Origin: Lysinibacillus_B sp050613145
GTDB taxonomy: Bacteria > Bacillota > Bacilli > Bacillales_A > Planococcaceae
Assembly (NCBI RefSeq): GCF_050613145.1
Contig: NZ_CP192507.1
Span: 2,728,001-2,792,000, forward strand
DNA length: 64,000 nt
Direction: 5' to 3'
The notes under the pieces were generated by a model. The model worked only from the letters and a program-made list of their open reading frames with translations. It did no database searches and was not told the DNA's origin. The translations under genes were made by a program, and so were the position numbers. Positions 1 through 9,106 of this stretch are shown here, in pieces. Positions within the stretch are counted from its first letter, which is position 1. Each line of letters starts with the position of its first letter.

Positions 1-1
1 T

Positions 2-778
2 GAACTCGAGGCACTCCAAAATAATGACATTCAAATGATTGCACCAACGTTCTCAAAGATGACCACTTATTTACCGTCGTGGCAAGTACTCGATTTACCA
101 TTCATTATTGAAACAGATGAACAATTACAACAAGTATTAACAGGCCCTCTAAAAGACCAGCTGCTTGATCAACTTGACACATTAAATATTAAAGGGCTTC
201 ATTTTTGGAGTAATGGATTTAAGCAAATTGCAGCAAATGACTCTCCTATTATTCAGCTTAGTGATTTTCAAAACTTGCGCATCCGCGTCATGGATAGCGA
301 TATGATTCATCGCCAGTTTAGCCTTCTTGGTGCAACACCGATTACAACAACATTTGGTGATGTGTTTTACGAAATCGAAAACAAGTCCATCCAAGCGCAA
401 GAAAACACGCTATCAAACCTGTATTCAAAAGGCTTTCATCAGTATGAAAAGCATATCACACTATCCAATCACGGCATCATGGGCTATGCAATCATGATGA
501 ATGAAACATTTTGGAACAGTTTAGATCCAGACATTCAGCAACATATTACAGATGCGTTAGAAGAAATGAGTGATTGGCAGTTTGAAACAAGTACGAAAAT
601 GAACGAAGCCAGTCTTCAAGAACTAGCACAAACAGAAGGTGTTGCCATTCATTCCTTAACGGCAGCCGAAAAACATATATGGAAAGGCGCACTGACACAA
701 ATTTATGACACTTACAAACATGAAATAAACGATTCTTATTATCAATTATTAATAGAACAAGTGAAATTAAGCAATTAA
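2..778 (+). CDS. dctB: TRAP-type dicarboxylate-binding protein, 3' part (DctB-like)
   Basis: This reading frame enters from the left edge, so the signal peptide and N-terminal lobe are missing; about 258 residues remain. The frame is open from base 2 through the first internal ATG at 35. The sequence resembles the C-terminal part of DctP-family (TRAP) solute-binding proteins, with the region around 'LQNNDIQMIAPT' and a helix-rich C-terminus. In B. subtilis a protein of this family, DctB, works as an extracellular C4-dicarboxylate sensor partner for the DctS/DctR two-component system that controls the transporter DctP. A DctP-like transporter follows 280 bases downstream, which supports the DctB role rather than a true TRAP transport role. 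The family call is firm; the sensor role is inference from neighbours. Confidence 0.75.
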   Translation, partial: ELEALQNNDIQMIAPTFSKMTTYLPSWQVLDLPFIIETDEQLQQVLTGPLKDQLLDQLDTLNIKGLHFWSNGFKQIAANDSPIIQLSDFQNLRIRVMDSDMIHRQFSLLGATPITTTFGDVFYEIENKSIQAQENTLSNLYSKGFHQYEKHITLSNHGIMGYAIMMNETFWNSLDPDIQQHITDALEEMSDWQFETSTKMNEASLQELAQTEGVAIHSLTAAEKHIWKGALTQIYDTYKHEINDSYYQLLIEQVKLSN

Positions 779-790
779 ACAAAATGAACA

Positions 791-826
791 AAACTACACT
801 TTTTGTCGGAAAGTGTAGTTTTTTGT
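791..826 (+). terminator. Rho-independent terminator of dctB
   Basis: A perfect 12-bp stem (791-802 with 810-821) with a 7-base loop is followed by a T-rich run. It begins 13 bases after the dctB stop codon. Confidence 0.85.
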
Positions 827-1059
827 TTCTTTTTTCGATTGTATTATAACAAAAATCAAAGCTTTTAAAGCGTTACATAACAGAAGGAATATTGATTTAT
901 CAACATTTATTGAAAATACGCCATGAAATGAACAAAATAAACGATAAGATTCTTAAATACTAAATCTTCTTTTCTGAAAACTTTACGCTATGATATACCC
1001 ATGAAAGCGATAACAAAACAGAAAATTTAAAAACAAATAGAAAAGGAGATTTATCATCA

Positions 1060-2307
1060 ATGAAATGGCTTAAAAATTTAACAGTTCAAGTAATCATTGC
1101 AATTATTCTCGGGATTATTGTCGGAACAATTTGGCCTGAATTTGGCGCAAGCTTAAAAATCTTAGCGGATATGTTCATCAAGCTTATTAAGATGTTAATC
1201 GCTCCAATTATCTTCTTAACGGTTGTGATTGGTATTGGCGGTATGGGGGATATGAAAAAAGTCGGGAAAATCGGAGGGAAAGCATTACTTTACTTCGAAA
1301 TCGTCTCCACAATCGCCCTTGCCATCGGTATTGCCGTTGCTGTCATCGTTAATGCAGGTGCAGGAATCGATACATCAAAAGCAGCCGATGCAGACATTTC
1401 TAAATATACAACAGCTGCAGAAGAATCAGATCACGGCTTAATGACGTTTATTTATAATATCATTCCTGAAAACGTCATCGGAGCACTAGCAGACGGACAA
1501 TTATTACCAACATTATTTGCAGCCATTTTATTTGGTGTTGCCGCGGCATCACTTGGTGAAAAATCTCGACCTGTTATTACATTCTTCGAACAAGTGTCTG
1601 AAATTTTCTTCAAAATTGTTGGTATTGTGATGAAAGTTTCACCAATCGGGGCATTCGGTGCGATGGCTTATACAATCGGTAATTTCGGATTAGGTTCATT
1701 AAAATCTTTAGGCCTTCTGATGGCGGCTGTATATATTACGATGTTCTTATTTATCGTATTTGTATTAGGTACGATTGCTCGTTACTTCGGTTTTAATATT
1801 TTTAAATTCATTGGTTATATTAAAGATGAAATTTTCCTAGTAATCGGTACATCTTCTTCTGAATCAGCTCTACCATCTATGATGCGTAAATTAGAAGGAC
1901 TAGGCTGTTCAAAGCAAGTAGTTGGTTTAGTCGTACCAACAGGTTATTCGTTTAACCTTGACGGCACATCTATTTATTTATCGATGGCCGCATTATTCAT
2001 TGCACAAGCCTATGGTATTGAATTGACTTGGATTCAAATCGCAACGCTTTTAGGCGTATTAATGATTACTTCTAAAGGGGCGGCTGGTGTAACAGGTTCT
2101 GGTTTCATCACATTAGCAGCCACACTAGCAGCATTCCCAATGGTACCTGTTGAAGGGATTGCTTTATTAATCGGTGTTGACCGCTTCATGTCGGAAGCAC
2201 GTGCTGTAACGAACTTAATTGGTAACGGTGTCGCTTGTGTTGTTGTTTCTAAATCAGAGAAAGAATTCGAAAGTACAGAGGCGGCAGCTGCCATTGCTAC
2301 AAAATAA
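1060..2307 (+). CDS. dctP: C4-dicarboxylate/amino acid:cation symporter (DctP/DctA family)
   Basis: This 415-residue membrane protein is a DAACS (SLC1-type) cation symporter that imports C4-dicarboxylates such as succinate, fumarate and malate. It carries the family core 'GTSSSESALPSMM' (about residues 265-278), the signature 'PTGYSFNLDGTSIYLSM' (about 291-307) and 'TSKGAAGVTGSGF' (about 338-350), with hydrophobic helices throughout. Length is normal. The start is supported by an aaaggag site 12 bases upstream of the ATG at 1060. By residue pattern it is closest to B. subtilis DctP, and its position after a DctB-like gene fits. The dctS/dctR regulators are not in the window and could lie to the left. 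Glutamate transporters of the same family are the main alternative. Confidence 0.88.
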   Translation: MKWLKNLTVQVIIAIILGIIVGTIWPEFGASLKILADMFIKLIKMLIAPIIFLTVVIGIGGMGDMKKVGKIGGKALLYFEIVSTIALAIGIAVAVIVNAGAGIDTSKAADADISKYTTAAEESDHGLMTFIYNIIPENVIGALADGQLLPTLFAAILFGVAAASLGEKSRPVITFFEQVSEIFFKIVGIVMKVSPIGAFGAMAYTIGNFGLGSLKSLGLLMAAVYITMFLFIVFVLGTIARYFGFNIFKFIGYIKDEIFLVIGTSSSESALPSMMRKLEGLGCSKQVVGLVVPTGYSFNLDGTSIYLSMAALFIAQAYGIELTWIQIATLLGVLMITSKGAAGVTGSGFITLAATLAAFPMVPVEGIALLIGVDRFMSEARAVTNLIGNGVACVVVSKSEKEFESTEAAAAIATK

Positions 2308-2313
2308 AAAGAG

Positions 2314-2345
2314 CGCTATGTCCAACAATGGGCATAGCGTTTTTA
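2314..2345 (+). terminator. Rho-independent terminator of dctP
   Basis: An inverted repeat with arms 2314-2323 and 2330-2339 (one wobble pair) encloses a six-base loop and is followed by five T residues. It lies just after the dctP stop. Confidence 0.85.
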
Positions 2346-2575
2346 TAATCGTTAAATAGTATTTCCTACTCTTATCACTATACCTTTTCTTACTAGTCCT
2401 ACAATTTTTCTCATACTCTCACTTCTATTCACTATACCCGTAAAATATATATCCACACTCGATGTAAAAACATACATTTTTCAAAGCTGACTTTTGTAAA
2501 AACCTACATTGAAATAGAAAGAATTTTCAGAATAATGATAAATATAAGGTGATTAATAAAAAAGGAGATGAATGC

Positions 2576-3862
2576 ATGAAAGAAACAATTGCAACGAATC
2601 GGAAGCAAATCTTATTTTTACTTTTTGTGGGGTATATTTTGGCTAGTATGGATCGGTTCTTTATTAATTATGCGATTTTACCTATTTCACAAGATTTAGC
2701 TTTAACGGCTACACAAACAGGGTTTGTCTTAAGTGCTTTCTTTTTAGGTTATGCTTTAATGCAAATGCCTGGGGGTTTTTTAGCAGATAAGTTCGGGGCT
2801 CGTATTACATTAATTTGCTGTATTGTTGCATGGTCTATTTTCACAGGATTAAGCGGTCTTGCTTGGTCACTCGTTTCCTTATTAGTCATCCGTTTTATTT
2901 TCGGTCTTGGCGAAGGGGCCTTTATTCCAGCCAGTGCAAAGATGTTATCAATGTCGTACCCAATGGAAAACCGTTCACGCGCGATGTCACTTTTATTAAC
3001 GGCCGCAGCTGTCGCTGGGGTCATTACACCAATTATTGCGACAACGGCATTACAAACTTTAGGCTGGCGTACACTGTTTTATGCGTTCGGTGTAATCGGG
3101 GTAGCAGTAGGGGCTTTATTCTACTTCCTATTAAAACCAAAATTTGTTTATGTCGATAATCCGGAGCAGCCCATAACGGTTCATGGGGCAGCAGATCAGA
3201 AAGCACAAGAAAAAATTCCTTACCATCAAATCTTAAAAATACCGCTATTGTGGAGTCTATTTATCGCATCCTTTGCTGTATATGCCATTAACTGGGGTAC
3301 TGCCTCTTGGGTTCCGACATATTTAGTATCTGTACACGGGTTAGACTTAACTTCACTCGGTCTTTTACAAATGATCCCTGCTGTAACAAGTATCGCTTTT
3401 ATTATTTTTGCAGGGTATTTAGTGGATAAAGTATTTGCCGGTAAAGAAAAATTACTGGGTGTTCTTTGTGGAGTAGGCTTAACAATCATCGTCTATTTCA
3501 TGTTTAACGCTTCAAGCGCCGGTATGTTTGTATTTTATCAATCCGTTTTACCAATTTTTACAGGTACTGCTATTGTCCTTGTAACAACATTGCCAATTAA
3601 AGTGTTTTCTCAGCAAATAAGCGGCTCAGCGGTTGGTATTGTACAATCTGGTGGACAAATTGCAGGATTCTTTGCGCCCATTTTAATTGGTTATTTAGTT
3701 GATTCAATGAATGGTTCTTACACAGGAGCTATTTGGATGTTACTCGGCTGTGGGGTCATGTATGGCGTAATGGCATTAACGATTTCATTGAAAAAAGGGT
3801 CTTCGCTTACGGGAAATCAACCACCATCTGTAGAAGAAGAACCTGCTGTACAAACGACATAA
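2576..3862 (+). CDS. MFS transporter (anion:cation symporter type)
   Basis: This 428-residue protein has about 12 hydrophobic segments and the MFS signature 'GGFLADKFGAR' (about residues 65-75), with a long central loop near residue 200. It resembles the sugar-acid/organic-anion (ACS) branch of the superfamily, including glucarate and hexuronate transporters, but the substrate cannot be read from sequence. A GTG nine codons upstream (2549) is in frame, but the ATG at 2576 has a strong aaaggag site (2561-2567) at ideal spacing, so the ATG is chosen. It stands alone on the plus strand after dctP, with its own upstream gap of about 230 bases. The C-terminal tail is acidic and hydrophilic. Confidence 0.8.
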   Translation: MKETIATNRKQILFLLFVGYILASMDRFFINYAILPISQDLALTATQTGFVLSAFFLGYALMQMPGGFLADKFGARITLICCIVAWSIFTGLSGLAWSLVSLLVIRFIFGLGEGAFIPASAKMLSMSYPMENRSRAMSLLLTAAAVAGVITPIIATTALQTLGWRTLFYAFGVIGVAVGALFYFLLKPKFVYVDNPEQPITVHGAADQKAQEKIPYHQILKIPLLWSLFIASFAVYAINWGTASWVPTYLVSVHGLDLTSLGLLQMIPAVTSIAFIIFAGYLVDKVFAGKEKLLGVLCGVGLTIIVYFMFNASSAGMFVFYQSVLPIFTGTAIVLVTTLPIKVFSQQISGSAVGIVQSGGQIAGFFAPILIGYLVDSMNGSYTGAIWMLLGCGVMYGVMALTISLKKGSSLTGNQPPSVEEEPAVQTT

Positions 3863-3889
3863 AAAAGAAAGTGCATTCATTCTAACTCA

Positions 3890-3934
3890 CAAAATGAAAA
3901 AGGCTATTCTGTAATTGTTCTTTACAGAATAGCC
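3890..3934 (-). terminator. Terminator of the DUF47-pit operon
   Basis: A 13-bp perfect stem (3902-3914 with 3922-3934) is followed on the minus strand by a T-rich stretch. It begins 7 bases beyond the pit stop codon. It may also slow plus-strand transcription from the MFS gene. Confidence 0.8.
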
Positions 3935-3940
3935 GATCAA

Positions 3941-4957
3941 TTAAAAGATCAAATTTAAAATAGTGTAGAAAATGGCCGCCATCACAGCAGAAATCGGAAT
4001 GGTAATAATCCACGTGAACACCATTTTACGTGCAACACCCCAACGTACACCTTTTACGCGTTGCGCTGCACCAACACCCATAATAGCTGAAGAAATAACA
4101 TGTGTTGTCGATACAGGTAATGAAATTAATGTCGCACCAAAAATAACCGTCGCAGATGAAAGATCCGCAGCTGCTCCGTTTATCGGGCGAATTTTCATAA
4201 TTTTACCGCCAACTGTTTTAATAATTTTGTAACCACCGACTGATGTACCAAGTCCCATTGCTAAAGCACAGGCTACACGTACCCAGTTTTGTACTTCATC
4301 ACCGGATTGCATACCGCCAGCGATTAACGCCATCGTAATAATCCCCATTGCTTTTTGTGCATCGTTTGTACCGTGCGTAAAAGATTGAAGCGCTGCTGTA
4401 CCAATTTGCATCGTACGGAAGCCTTTATTTGTTTTGTATAAAGGCATGTTTTTAAATAATACTTTAAATAAAGTCATCATACAAAAACCAACAGCTAAAG
4501 CGATGAATGGCGACATAATTAACGCCTGCAAAATTTTCAAGAATCCTTCATAATTTAAAATCCCAAAGCCTGCAGCACCAATCGCTGCACCGGCAATTGA
4601 ACCAATTAATGTATGGGAAGAACTTGATGGGATCCCGTAGTACCAAGTAAGTAAATTCCACGTAATCGCTGAACATAGCGCCGCTAAAATCACGACAGAG
4701 CCCGTCACATCGCCTTCAAATGCATTTAATGAAAATGGATCCACAATGTCGCTGGCAATCGCCTTTGCTACTCCGACGAACGTTAATGCCCCGATAAAGT
4801 TCATTGTTGCTGCCATCATAATCGCCACACGCGGCTTTAGTGCACGTGTCGAAACTGAAGTTGCAATTGCATTTGCTGTATCATGGAAACCATTAATAAA
4901 GTCAAACGCTAAAGCAAAGATGACAACTAATATCGTAATGAGTAATATTGTATTCAT
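3941..4957 (-). CDS. pit: PiT-family inorganic phosphate transporter
   Basis: This 338-residue integral membrane protein is a low-affinity cation:phosphate symporter of the PiT family. Both inverted repeat signatures are visible: 'GFHDTANAIATSVSTRAL' near the N-terminus (about 23-40) and 'FTHGTNDAQKAMGII' in the second half (about 193-207), plus 'SLPVSTTHVISSA' near residue 280. The start is supported by an aggag site just upstream. It lies 19 bases downstream of a DUF47/PhoU-like gene, the usual partner arrangement in Firmicutes (B. subtilis ykaA-pit), and probably shares its transcript. Length is normal for the short bacterial form without a large central loop. Confidence 0.92.
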   Translation of the reverse strand: MNTILLITILVVIFALAFDFINGFHDTANAIATSVSTRALKPRVAIMMAATMNFIGALTFVGVAKAIASDIVDPFSLNAFEGDVTGSVVILAALCSAITWNLLTWYYGIPSSSSHTLIGSIAGAAIGAAGFGILNYEGFLKILQALIMSPFIALAVGFCMMTLFKVLFKNMPLYKTNKGFRTMQIGTAALQSFTHGTNDAQKAMGIITMALIAGGMQSGDEVQNWVRVACALAMGLGTSVGGYKIIKTVGGKIMKIRPINGAAADLSSATVIFGATLISLPVSTTHVISSAIMGVGAAQRVKGVRWGVARKMVFTWIITIPISAVMAAIFYTILNLIF

Positions 4958-4976
4958 ATCGTAAGTCTCCTGCTAA

Positions 4977-5597
4977 TTACGCGTTACGCATAATAATTGT
5001 TTCAATCGTATTTGCTACGTTTTGACAGTGATCTGCAATCTCTTCAAATCGCTCATATAAATCTTTAAATTTGATTAAACGAATAGGGTCTTTTTCATTT
5101 AAGAATAATTGCTTGATCGATGAACGTTGGATCTCATCACATTGACGCTCATAATCCTTCACTAAAATTGCATGCTCACGCATACCTAATAATTCTCTTT
5201 TTGTTAACAGCTCCATTGCCTTTACAATTTCGTCCGTTGCTTTTGTAATATAGCCTAAGAAATCACGCATTGATTGATCGATTTCTGTGAATGAATACAT
5301 ATCGAAACGTGCAACGGCACCTTCTGTTTCATCTAAAATATCGTCCATGCGAATGGCTAAAGCTAAAATATCTTCACGCTCAATCGGTGTCATAAACGAT
5401 TTGTTTAGCATGACGATTAACTCATGAATTAATTTATCTCCAGCTGTTTCATATTCCTTCATTTTTACTGAGATTTCTTTTAAATCTGCTACCGTATCGA
5501 TTCGATAGTTGTCTGCGTAGTGAACGCCCTCTTGTACATTTAACGCAATTTTATGAAGCGCTGTAAAAAATGGATCTTGTCTTTTTGAACTAAACAT
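4977..5597 (-). CDS. DUF47 (PhoU-like) Pit accessory protein
   Basis: This 206-residue, largely helical, charged protein has no membrane segment and matches the DUF47/YkaA family, which is related to PhoU. Such proteins are normally encoded directly before a pit transporter and are thought to regulate it. The gene starts with an ATG after a ggagg site (TCGGAGGCACAGTCC on the coding strand). It is the first gene of a two-gene operon with pit. The repeated helical pattern with 'RMDDILDETEGAV' (about 88-100) is typical of PhoU-like bundles. The function in phosphate control is inferred from family and neighbour. Confidence 0.88.
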   Translation of the reverse strand: MFSSKRQDPFFTALHKIALNVQEGVHYADNYRIDTVADLKEISVKMKEYETAGDKLIHELIVMLNKSFMTPIEREDILALAIRMDDILDETEGAVARFDMYSFTEIDQSMRDFLGYITKATDEIVKAMELLTKRELLGMREHAILVKDYERQCDEIQRSSIKQLFLNEKDPIRLIKFKDLYERFEEIADHCQNVANTIETIIMRNA

Positions 5598-5920
5598 GGA
5601 CTGTGCCTCCGAAAAAATAATGTTTGCTATATTTAAACCTCAAAAATTGTAACAAATTCTTTTAGAAATTTGTATTGTTTTCAACAATTCGAGTGCAATC
5701 TTTACAATTTTGTAATATAAAAAGGCATATTTACCTAAATGAAAAGACCGATATTTTATTTTGCACTTGATATAAACCTCATATACATCCCTCAAAATCC
5801 CCTATATATCAATTATTTGTTAAATCTAAAAACCATTCCCTTGGGATTAAAGTATGATTTTAGCAACCATCTTTACAATACTCCCTCAATCAATTATTAC
5901 AGAATTGTAAAAGTAAGCTT
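5598..5920. other. AT-rich intergenic stretch, no gene seen
   Basis: This region separates the DUF47 gene from the yrrB terminator. It is AT-rich, with an inverted repeat near 5654-5672. It must hold the DUF47-pit promoter, but no convincing -35/-10 pair or PhoP box could be settled by eye. A plus-strand open frame at 5739-5984 lacks a ribosome binding site and runs through the terminator hairpin, so it is not called. Confidence 0.4.
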
Positions 5921-5964
5921 AAAAAAGGAGATGTCTGAAAAGCTAATGCTTTCCAAACCTCTCC
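5921..5964 (-). terminator. Terminator of the cymR-yrrB operon (shared-core hairpin)
   Basis: On the minus strand, imperfect arms 5927-5943 and 5948-5964 form a long hairpin followed by a run of seven T residues. It lies about 55 bases after the yrrB stop. Its core (…gtctgaaaagc…gctttcc…) is shared with hairpins at 36551, 48541 and 62237. Confidence 0.75.
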
Positions 5965-6018
5965 TACTGCTTAGCATGCTCTAGTATAAAATCACTACCA
6001 TGCCACAACACATACAAT

Positions 6019-6684
6019 CTAGTTTTGACGTTGACAAAGCATGTCGTAAATGTAACGTGCTTGATCAAATTCTGGCGCTAGTGTATACGCCTGCTTTAAA
6101 TGATACTTTGCATCCTCGATTTGATCCGTCGATACCGCATAAAGGACGCCTAAATTGTAGTGTGCATCCACATTATTTATATCTTGCGCAATCACAAATT
6201 CAAGCTCTGATTTTGCTTGTTCAAATATTTCAAGTGTACAAAGTAAAATGCCATAACCTAAACGAATTTCTACATCATCTGGTGCCAGTTCCGCTGCGCG
6301 TTGCATATATGGTAAGGCTAACTTCTGATTTCCTTCGCGCTCAAAGCTTTTCGCCAGCATAAAGTAAGCATCCGCCCCTTCAATCCCGTGCTCAATTGAT
6401 TTTTGATAAAGCTTCGCTGCCTCCACAAAGCGTTCTACGTTGTAATATAAATTCGCTAATCCATAATAAGCGGTCGCCGCTTGCTCATCTACCGTGATCG
6501 CTTTTTGGAAAAAGCGCTCCGCACGCTCTACATCATTCATTGTCGCCAGTAAATTGCCGAAATTGATATATCCTACTGCCTCATTTGGATTTTGCTCAAT
6601 TGCATCGTTAAATGCTTGCGCTGCATCTTCATAACGCTTTTCTTGAAATGCTTTAATCCCTATTTCATTATAGTCCATTAACAT
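6019..6684 (-). CDS. yrrB: TPR-repeat protein YrrB
   Basis: This 221-residue soluble protein consists almost wholly of tetratricopeptide repeats, about six units, with typical patterns such as 'NPNEAVGYINFGNLLA' and 'DAHYNLGVLYAV'. TPR arrays act as protein-protein interaction scaffolds; B. subtilis YrrB has the same size and sits in the same place after mnmA. The ATG at 6684 follows a gaggtg site at good spacing; a second ATG two codons later is less well placed. It is probably the last gene of the cymR-yrvO-mnmA-yrrB operon, though a hairpin lies before it. The partner is unknown; a link to tRNA thiolation is inferred from context only. Confidence 0.85.
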   Translation of the reverse strand: MLMDYNEIGIKAFQEKRYEDAAQAFNDAIEQNPNEAVGYINFGNLLATMNDVERAERFFQKAITVDEQAATAYYGLANLYYNVERFVEAAKLYQKSIEHGIEGADAYFMLAKSFEREGNQKLALPYMQRAAELAPDDVEIRLGYGILLCTLEIFEQAKSELEFVIAQDINNVDAHYNLGVLYAVSTDQIEDAKYHLKQAYTLAPEFDQARYIYDMLCQRQN

Positions 6685-6702
6685 CTAGTTCACCTCATAA
6701 CG

Positions 6703-6732
6703 AAAGACAAAGCCAAATTTGACTTTGTCTTT
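6703..6732. terminator. Hairpin between mnmA and yrrB
   Basis: A 10-bp stem (6703-6712 with 6723-6732) sits in the 55-base gap between mnmA and yrrB. Only three T residues follow on the minus strand, so it is at most a weak attenuator for yrrB; the plus-strand T tail is better but no plus-strand gene precedes it. Confidence 0.4.
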
Positions 6733-6739
6733 TTCCTAT

Positions 6740-7861
6740 TTACCCTACATACGTAAGCTTTTCATTATTTTTGATTACTTCATGAATTGTACCGCCGCCT
6801 AGACATACATCGCCGTCATATAAGACAACTGCTTGGCCTGGCGTAATGGCACGTTGCGACTCTGCAAACGTAATCAGCGCTGTCCCGTCCTCACGCATTT
6901 CCACCTCAACTGGTGAATCGGTTTGACGATAGCGGAATTTTGCTGTGCAGCTAAATTTCGCAGGTTTTGGCTCATCTGATGTAAAACTCATCTTCACTGC
7001 TGTTAACGCCTCAGAATAAAGTTTATCATGATGGAAGCCTTGTCCTACATATAAGACATTCCGTTCTAAATCTTTCCCTAAAACGAACCAAGGCTCTCCG
7101 TCACCACCGATACCTAAGCCGTGGCGCTGTCCTAATGTGTAGTACATTAAGCCATCATGTGTTCCTTTTACTTCCCCATCAAATGTTTCCATTTTGCCTG
7201 GCTGTGCTGGTAAGTACTGACTGAGGAACTCTTTAAAGTTTCGCTCCCCAATAAAACAAATGCCCGTAGAGTCTTTTTTCTTTGCTGTAGCAAGGCCGGC
7301 TTCTTCCGCAATTTTACGCACTTCCGGTTTCGGTAAATGCCCGATTGGGAACATCACTTTAGACAGCTGGGTTTGCGATAGCTGGTTTAAGAAATACGTT
7401 TGATCTTTATTGTTATCGACACCGCGCAACATGACCACTTCACCATCACGCTCATCCACACGTGCATAGTGACCTGTTGCCAAATAATCTGCCCCAAGGT
7501 TCATCGCATGCTCAAGGAATGCTTTAAATTTAATTTCCTTATTACACATAACGTCTGGGTTTGGTGTACGACCTGCTTTATATTCTTCTAGGAAGTACGT
7601 AAATACTTTATCCCAATATTGCTTTTCAAAGTTAACAGCATAATACGGAATACCGATTTGGTTACATACAGCAATCACATCTTCATAATCTTCCGTTGCT
7701 GTACAAACACCGTTTTCGTCCGTATCATCCCAGTTTTTCATAAAAATACCGATTACATCATAGCCTTGCTGTTTTAACAAATACGCTGCTACAGATGAAT
7801 CTACACCGCCCGACATGCCTACTACGACACGAATTTGAGACGGATCTCTTGTTTCTACCAT
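6740..7861 (-). CDS. mnmA: tRNA-specific 2-thiouridylase MnmA
   Basis: This 373-residue enzyme thiolates U34 of tRNA-Lys, -Glu and -Gln to s2U, using ATP and persulfide sulfur. The PP-loop 'GMSGGVDSS' lies at residues 14-22. The two catalytic cysteines are in 'NPDVMCNKEI' (about 105) and 'DSTGICFIGE' (about 201). 'ATGHYAR' and 'GQRHGLGIGG' are also present. Length is standard. The ATG at 7861 follows an aaaggtg site. It lies directly downstream of the cysteine desulfurase YrvO, which in B. subtilis is dedicated to supplying sulfur to MnmA, so the two genes act as a pair. Confidence 0.96.
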   Translation of the reverse strand: MVETRDPSQIRVVVGMSGGVDSSVAAYLLKQQGYDVIGIFMKNWDDTDENGVCTATEDYEDVIAVCNQIGIPYYAVNFEKQYWDKVFTYFLEEYKAGRTPNPDVMCNKEIKFKAFLEHAMNLGADYLATGHYARVDERDGEVVMLRGVDNNKDQTYFLNQLSQTQLSKVMFPIGHLPKPEVRKIAEEAGLATAKKKDSTGICFIGERNFKEFLSQYLPAQPGKMETFDGEVKGTHDGLMYYTLGQRHGLGIGGDGEPWFVLGKDLERNVLYVGQGFHHDKLYSEALTAVKMSFTSDEPKPAKFSCTAKFRYRQTDSPVEVEMREDGTALITFAESQRAITPGQAVVLYDGDVCLGGGTIHEVIKNNEKLTYVG

Positions 7862-7935
7862 TGTTTCTTCACCTTTTCTTAGACAAAATCGCGTAAAAGG
7901 CGCGCAGTCTTTATTTTGTTACTAGAGACGGTTCA

Positions 7936-9078
7936 TTATTTCACAAGCCGCTTCACAATGCTCGCTGTTCGTTTGCCCGCTTCTATGACGTCTTCGTCTG
8001 TTAATCCTTGTCCGAAGCTAAAGCGAATAGAGTTACGTAATGCCTCTGCCCCTTCACCGAACATCGCCACTAATACATGGGACGGATCAATAGAACCAGC
8101 CGTACATGCAGAGCCGCTCGATACAAGCACGCCTGCCATATCAAGATTAATCAAAAATGATTCCACGTCTGTTCCCGCAAATGAAACATTCAGTACATGT
8201 GGTAATGCATCATCTAGTACACCATTTACTTTATACAAAATTTTTGCTTCGTCAAATTGTTTGATTAGAAGCTGTTTAAAGCCTTGATATTTTGCACGAT
8301 TTACTTCACGCTCTGCTACTTGAACCTGTATAGCCGTCGCAAAGCCAAGTGCTGCAGGGATATTTTCTGTACCCGCACGGCGCTTTTTCTCCTGTGAGCC
8401 ACCAAATAATAAATTGGCTAATTTCACACCCTGTTTTACATATAAGAAGCCAATTCCTTTTGGTCCATTAATTTTATGTGCTGAAACACTTAATAAATCT
8501 ACACCAAGTGCTTCTACATCTAAATGTTCAATGCCGTAAGCTTGTACCGCATCTGTATGAAATGTCGCTTGATGATTTTTTAACAATTCGCCAATTGCTT
8601 GAATCGGTTGAATCGTCCCTACCTCATTATTCCCGTACATGATTGTCACTAAAATCGTATCTTCTCGAAGCGCAGACGCCACATCTTCTACACGTACACA
8701 ACCCGATTGATCCACTGGCAAATATGTAACATCAAAACCTTCTTTTTCAAGCTTTTGACAAGCATGGAGAACGGCATGGTGTTCGATTTGTGTTGTAATA
8801 ATATGTTTACCCTCTTTTTGGCGGGCAACTGCCGCACCAAAGATTGCCATATTATCTGCTTCTGTTCCACCACTCGTAAAAATAATGTCATTTGCCTTTG
8901 CATGAATGGATTGTGCGAGCACAGCTCTTGCTTCATCTAAATACTTACGCGCTTCACGACCTACCGCATGGATGCTTGATGCATTGCCATAAACATGCGC
9001 CATCGCTTCTGTCATACGAGCAATGACGTCTTTGGCCATTGGTGTTGTTGCCGCATGATCCAGATAGATTGTATTCAT
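7936..9078 (-). CDS. yrvO: Cysteine desulfurase (YrvO, IscS/NifS family)
   Basis: This 380-residue PLP enzyme removes sulfur from cysteine as an enzyme persulfide and alanine. The PLP lysine is in 'SAHKINGPKGIGF' (about residue 205), and the persulfide-forming cysteine is in 'SSGSACTAGS' (about residue 323). 'GTENIPAALGFA' is a further family motif. An aaaggag site precedes the ATG at 9078. It lies between cymR and mnmA, which marks it as the YrvO type that feeds tRNA thiolation rather than the SufS or NifS types. Closely spaced neighbours suggest co-transcription from a promoter upstream of cymR. Confidence 0.95.
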   Translation of the reverse strand: MNTIYLDHAATTPMAKDVIARMTEAMAHVYGNASSIHAVGREARKYLDEARAVLAQSIHAKANDIIFTSGGTEADNMAIFGAAVARQKEGKHIITTQIEHHAVLHACQKLEKEGFDVTYLPVDQSGCVRVEDVASALREDTILVTIMYGNNEVGTIQPIQAIGELLKNHQATFHTDAVQAYGIEHLDVEALGVDLLSVSAHKINGPKGIGFLYVKQGVKLANLLFGGSQEKKRRAGTENIPAALGFATAIQVQVAEREVNRAKYQGFKQLLIKQFDEAKILYKVNGVLDDALPHVLNVSFAGTDVESFLINLDMAGVLVSSGSACTAGSIDPSHVLVAMFGEGAEALRNSIRFSFGQGLTDEDVIEAGKRTASIVKRLVK

Positions 9079-9106
9079 TTGTTTATAAACTCCTTTAATG
9101 CTGACC

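Noticed and set aside
2549..2575. Upstream GTG start for the MFS gene
   Set aside because: The ribosome binding site lies inside this stretch and fits the ATG at 2576.
5739..5984. Plus-strand open frame of 81 codons between the DUF47 gene and yrrB
   Set aside because: It lacks a ribosome binding site, has biased AT-rich composition and reads through the yrrB terminator hairpin.
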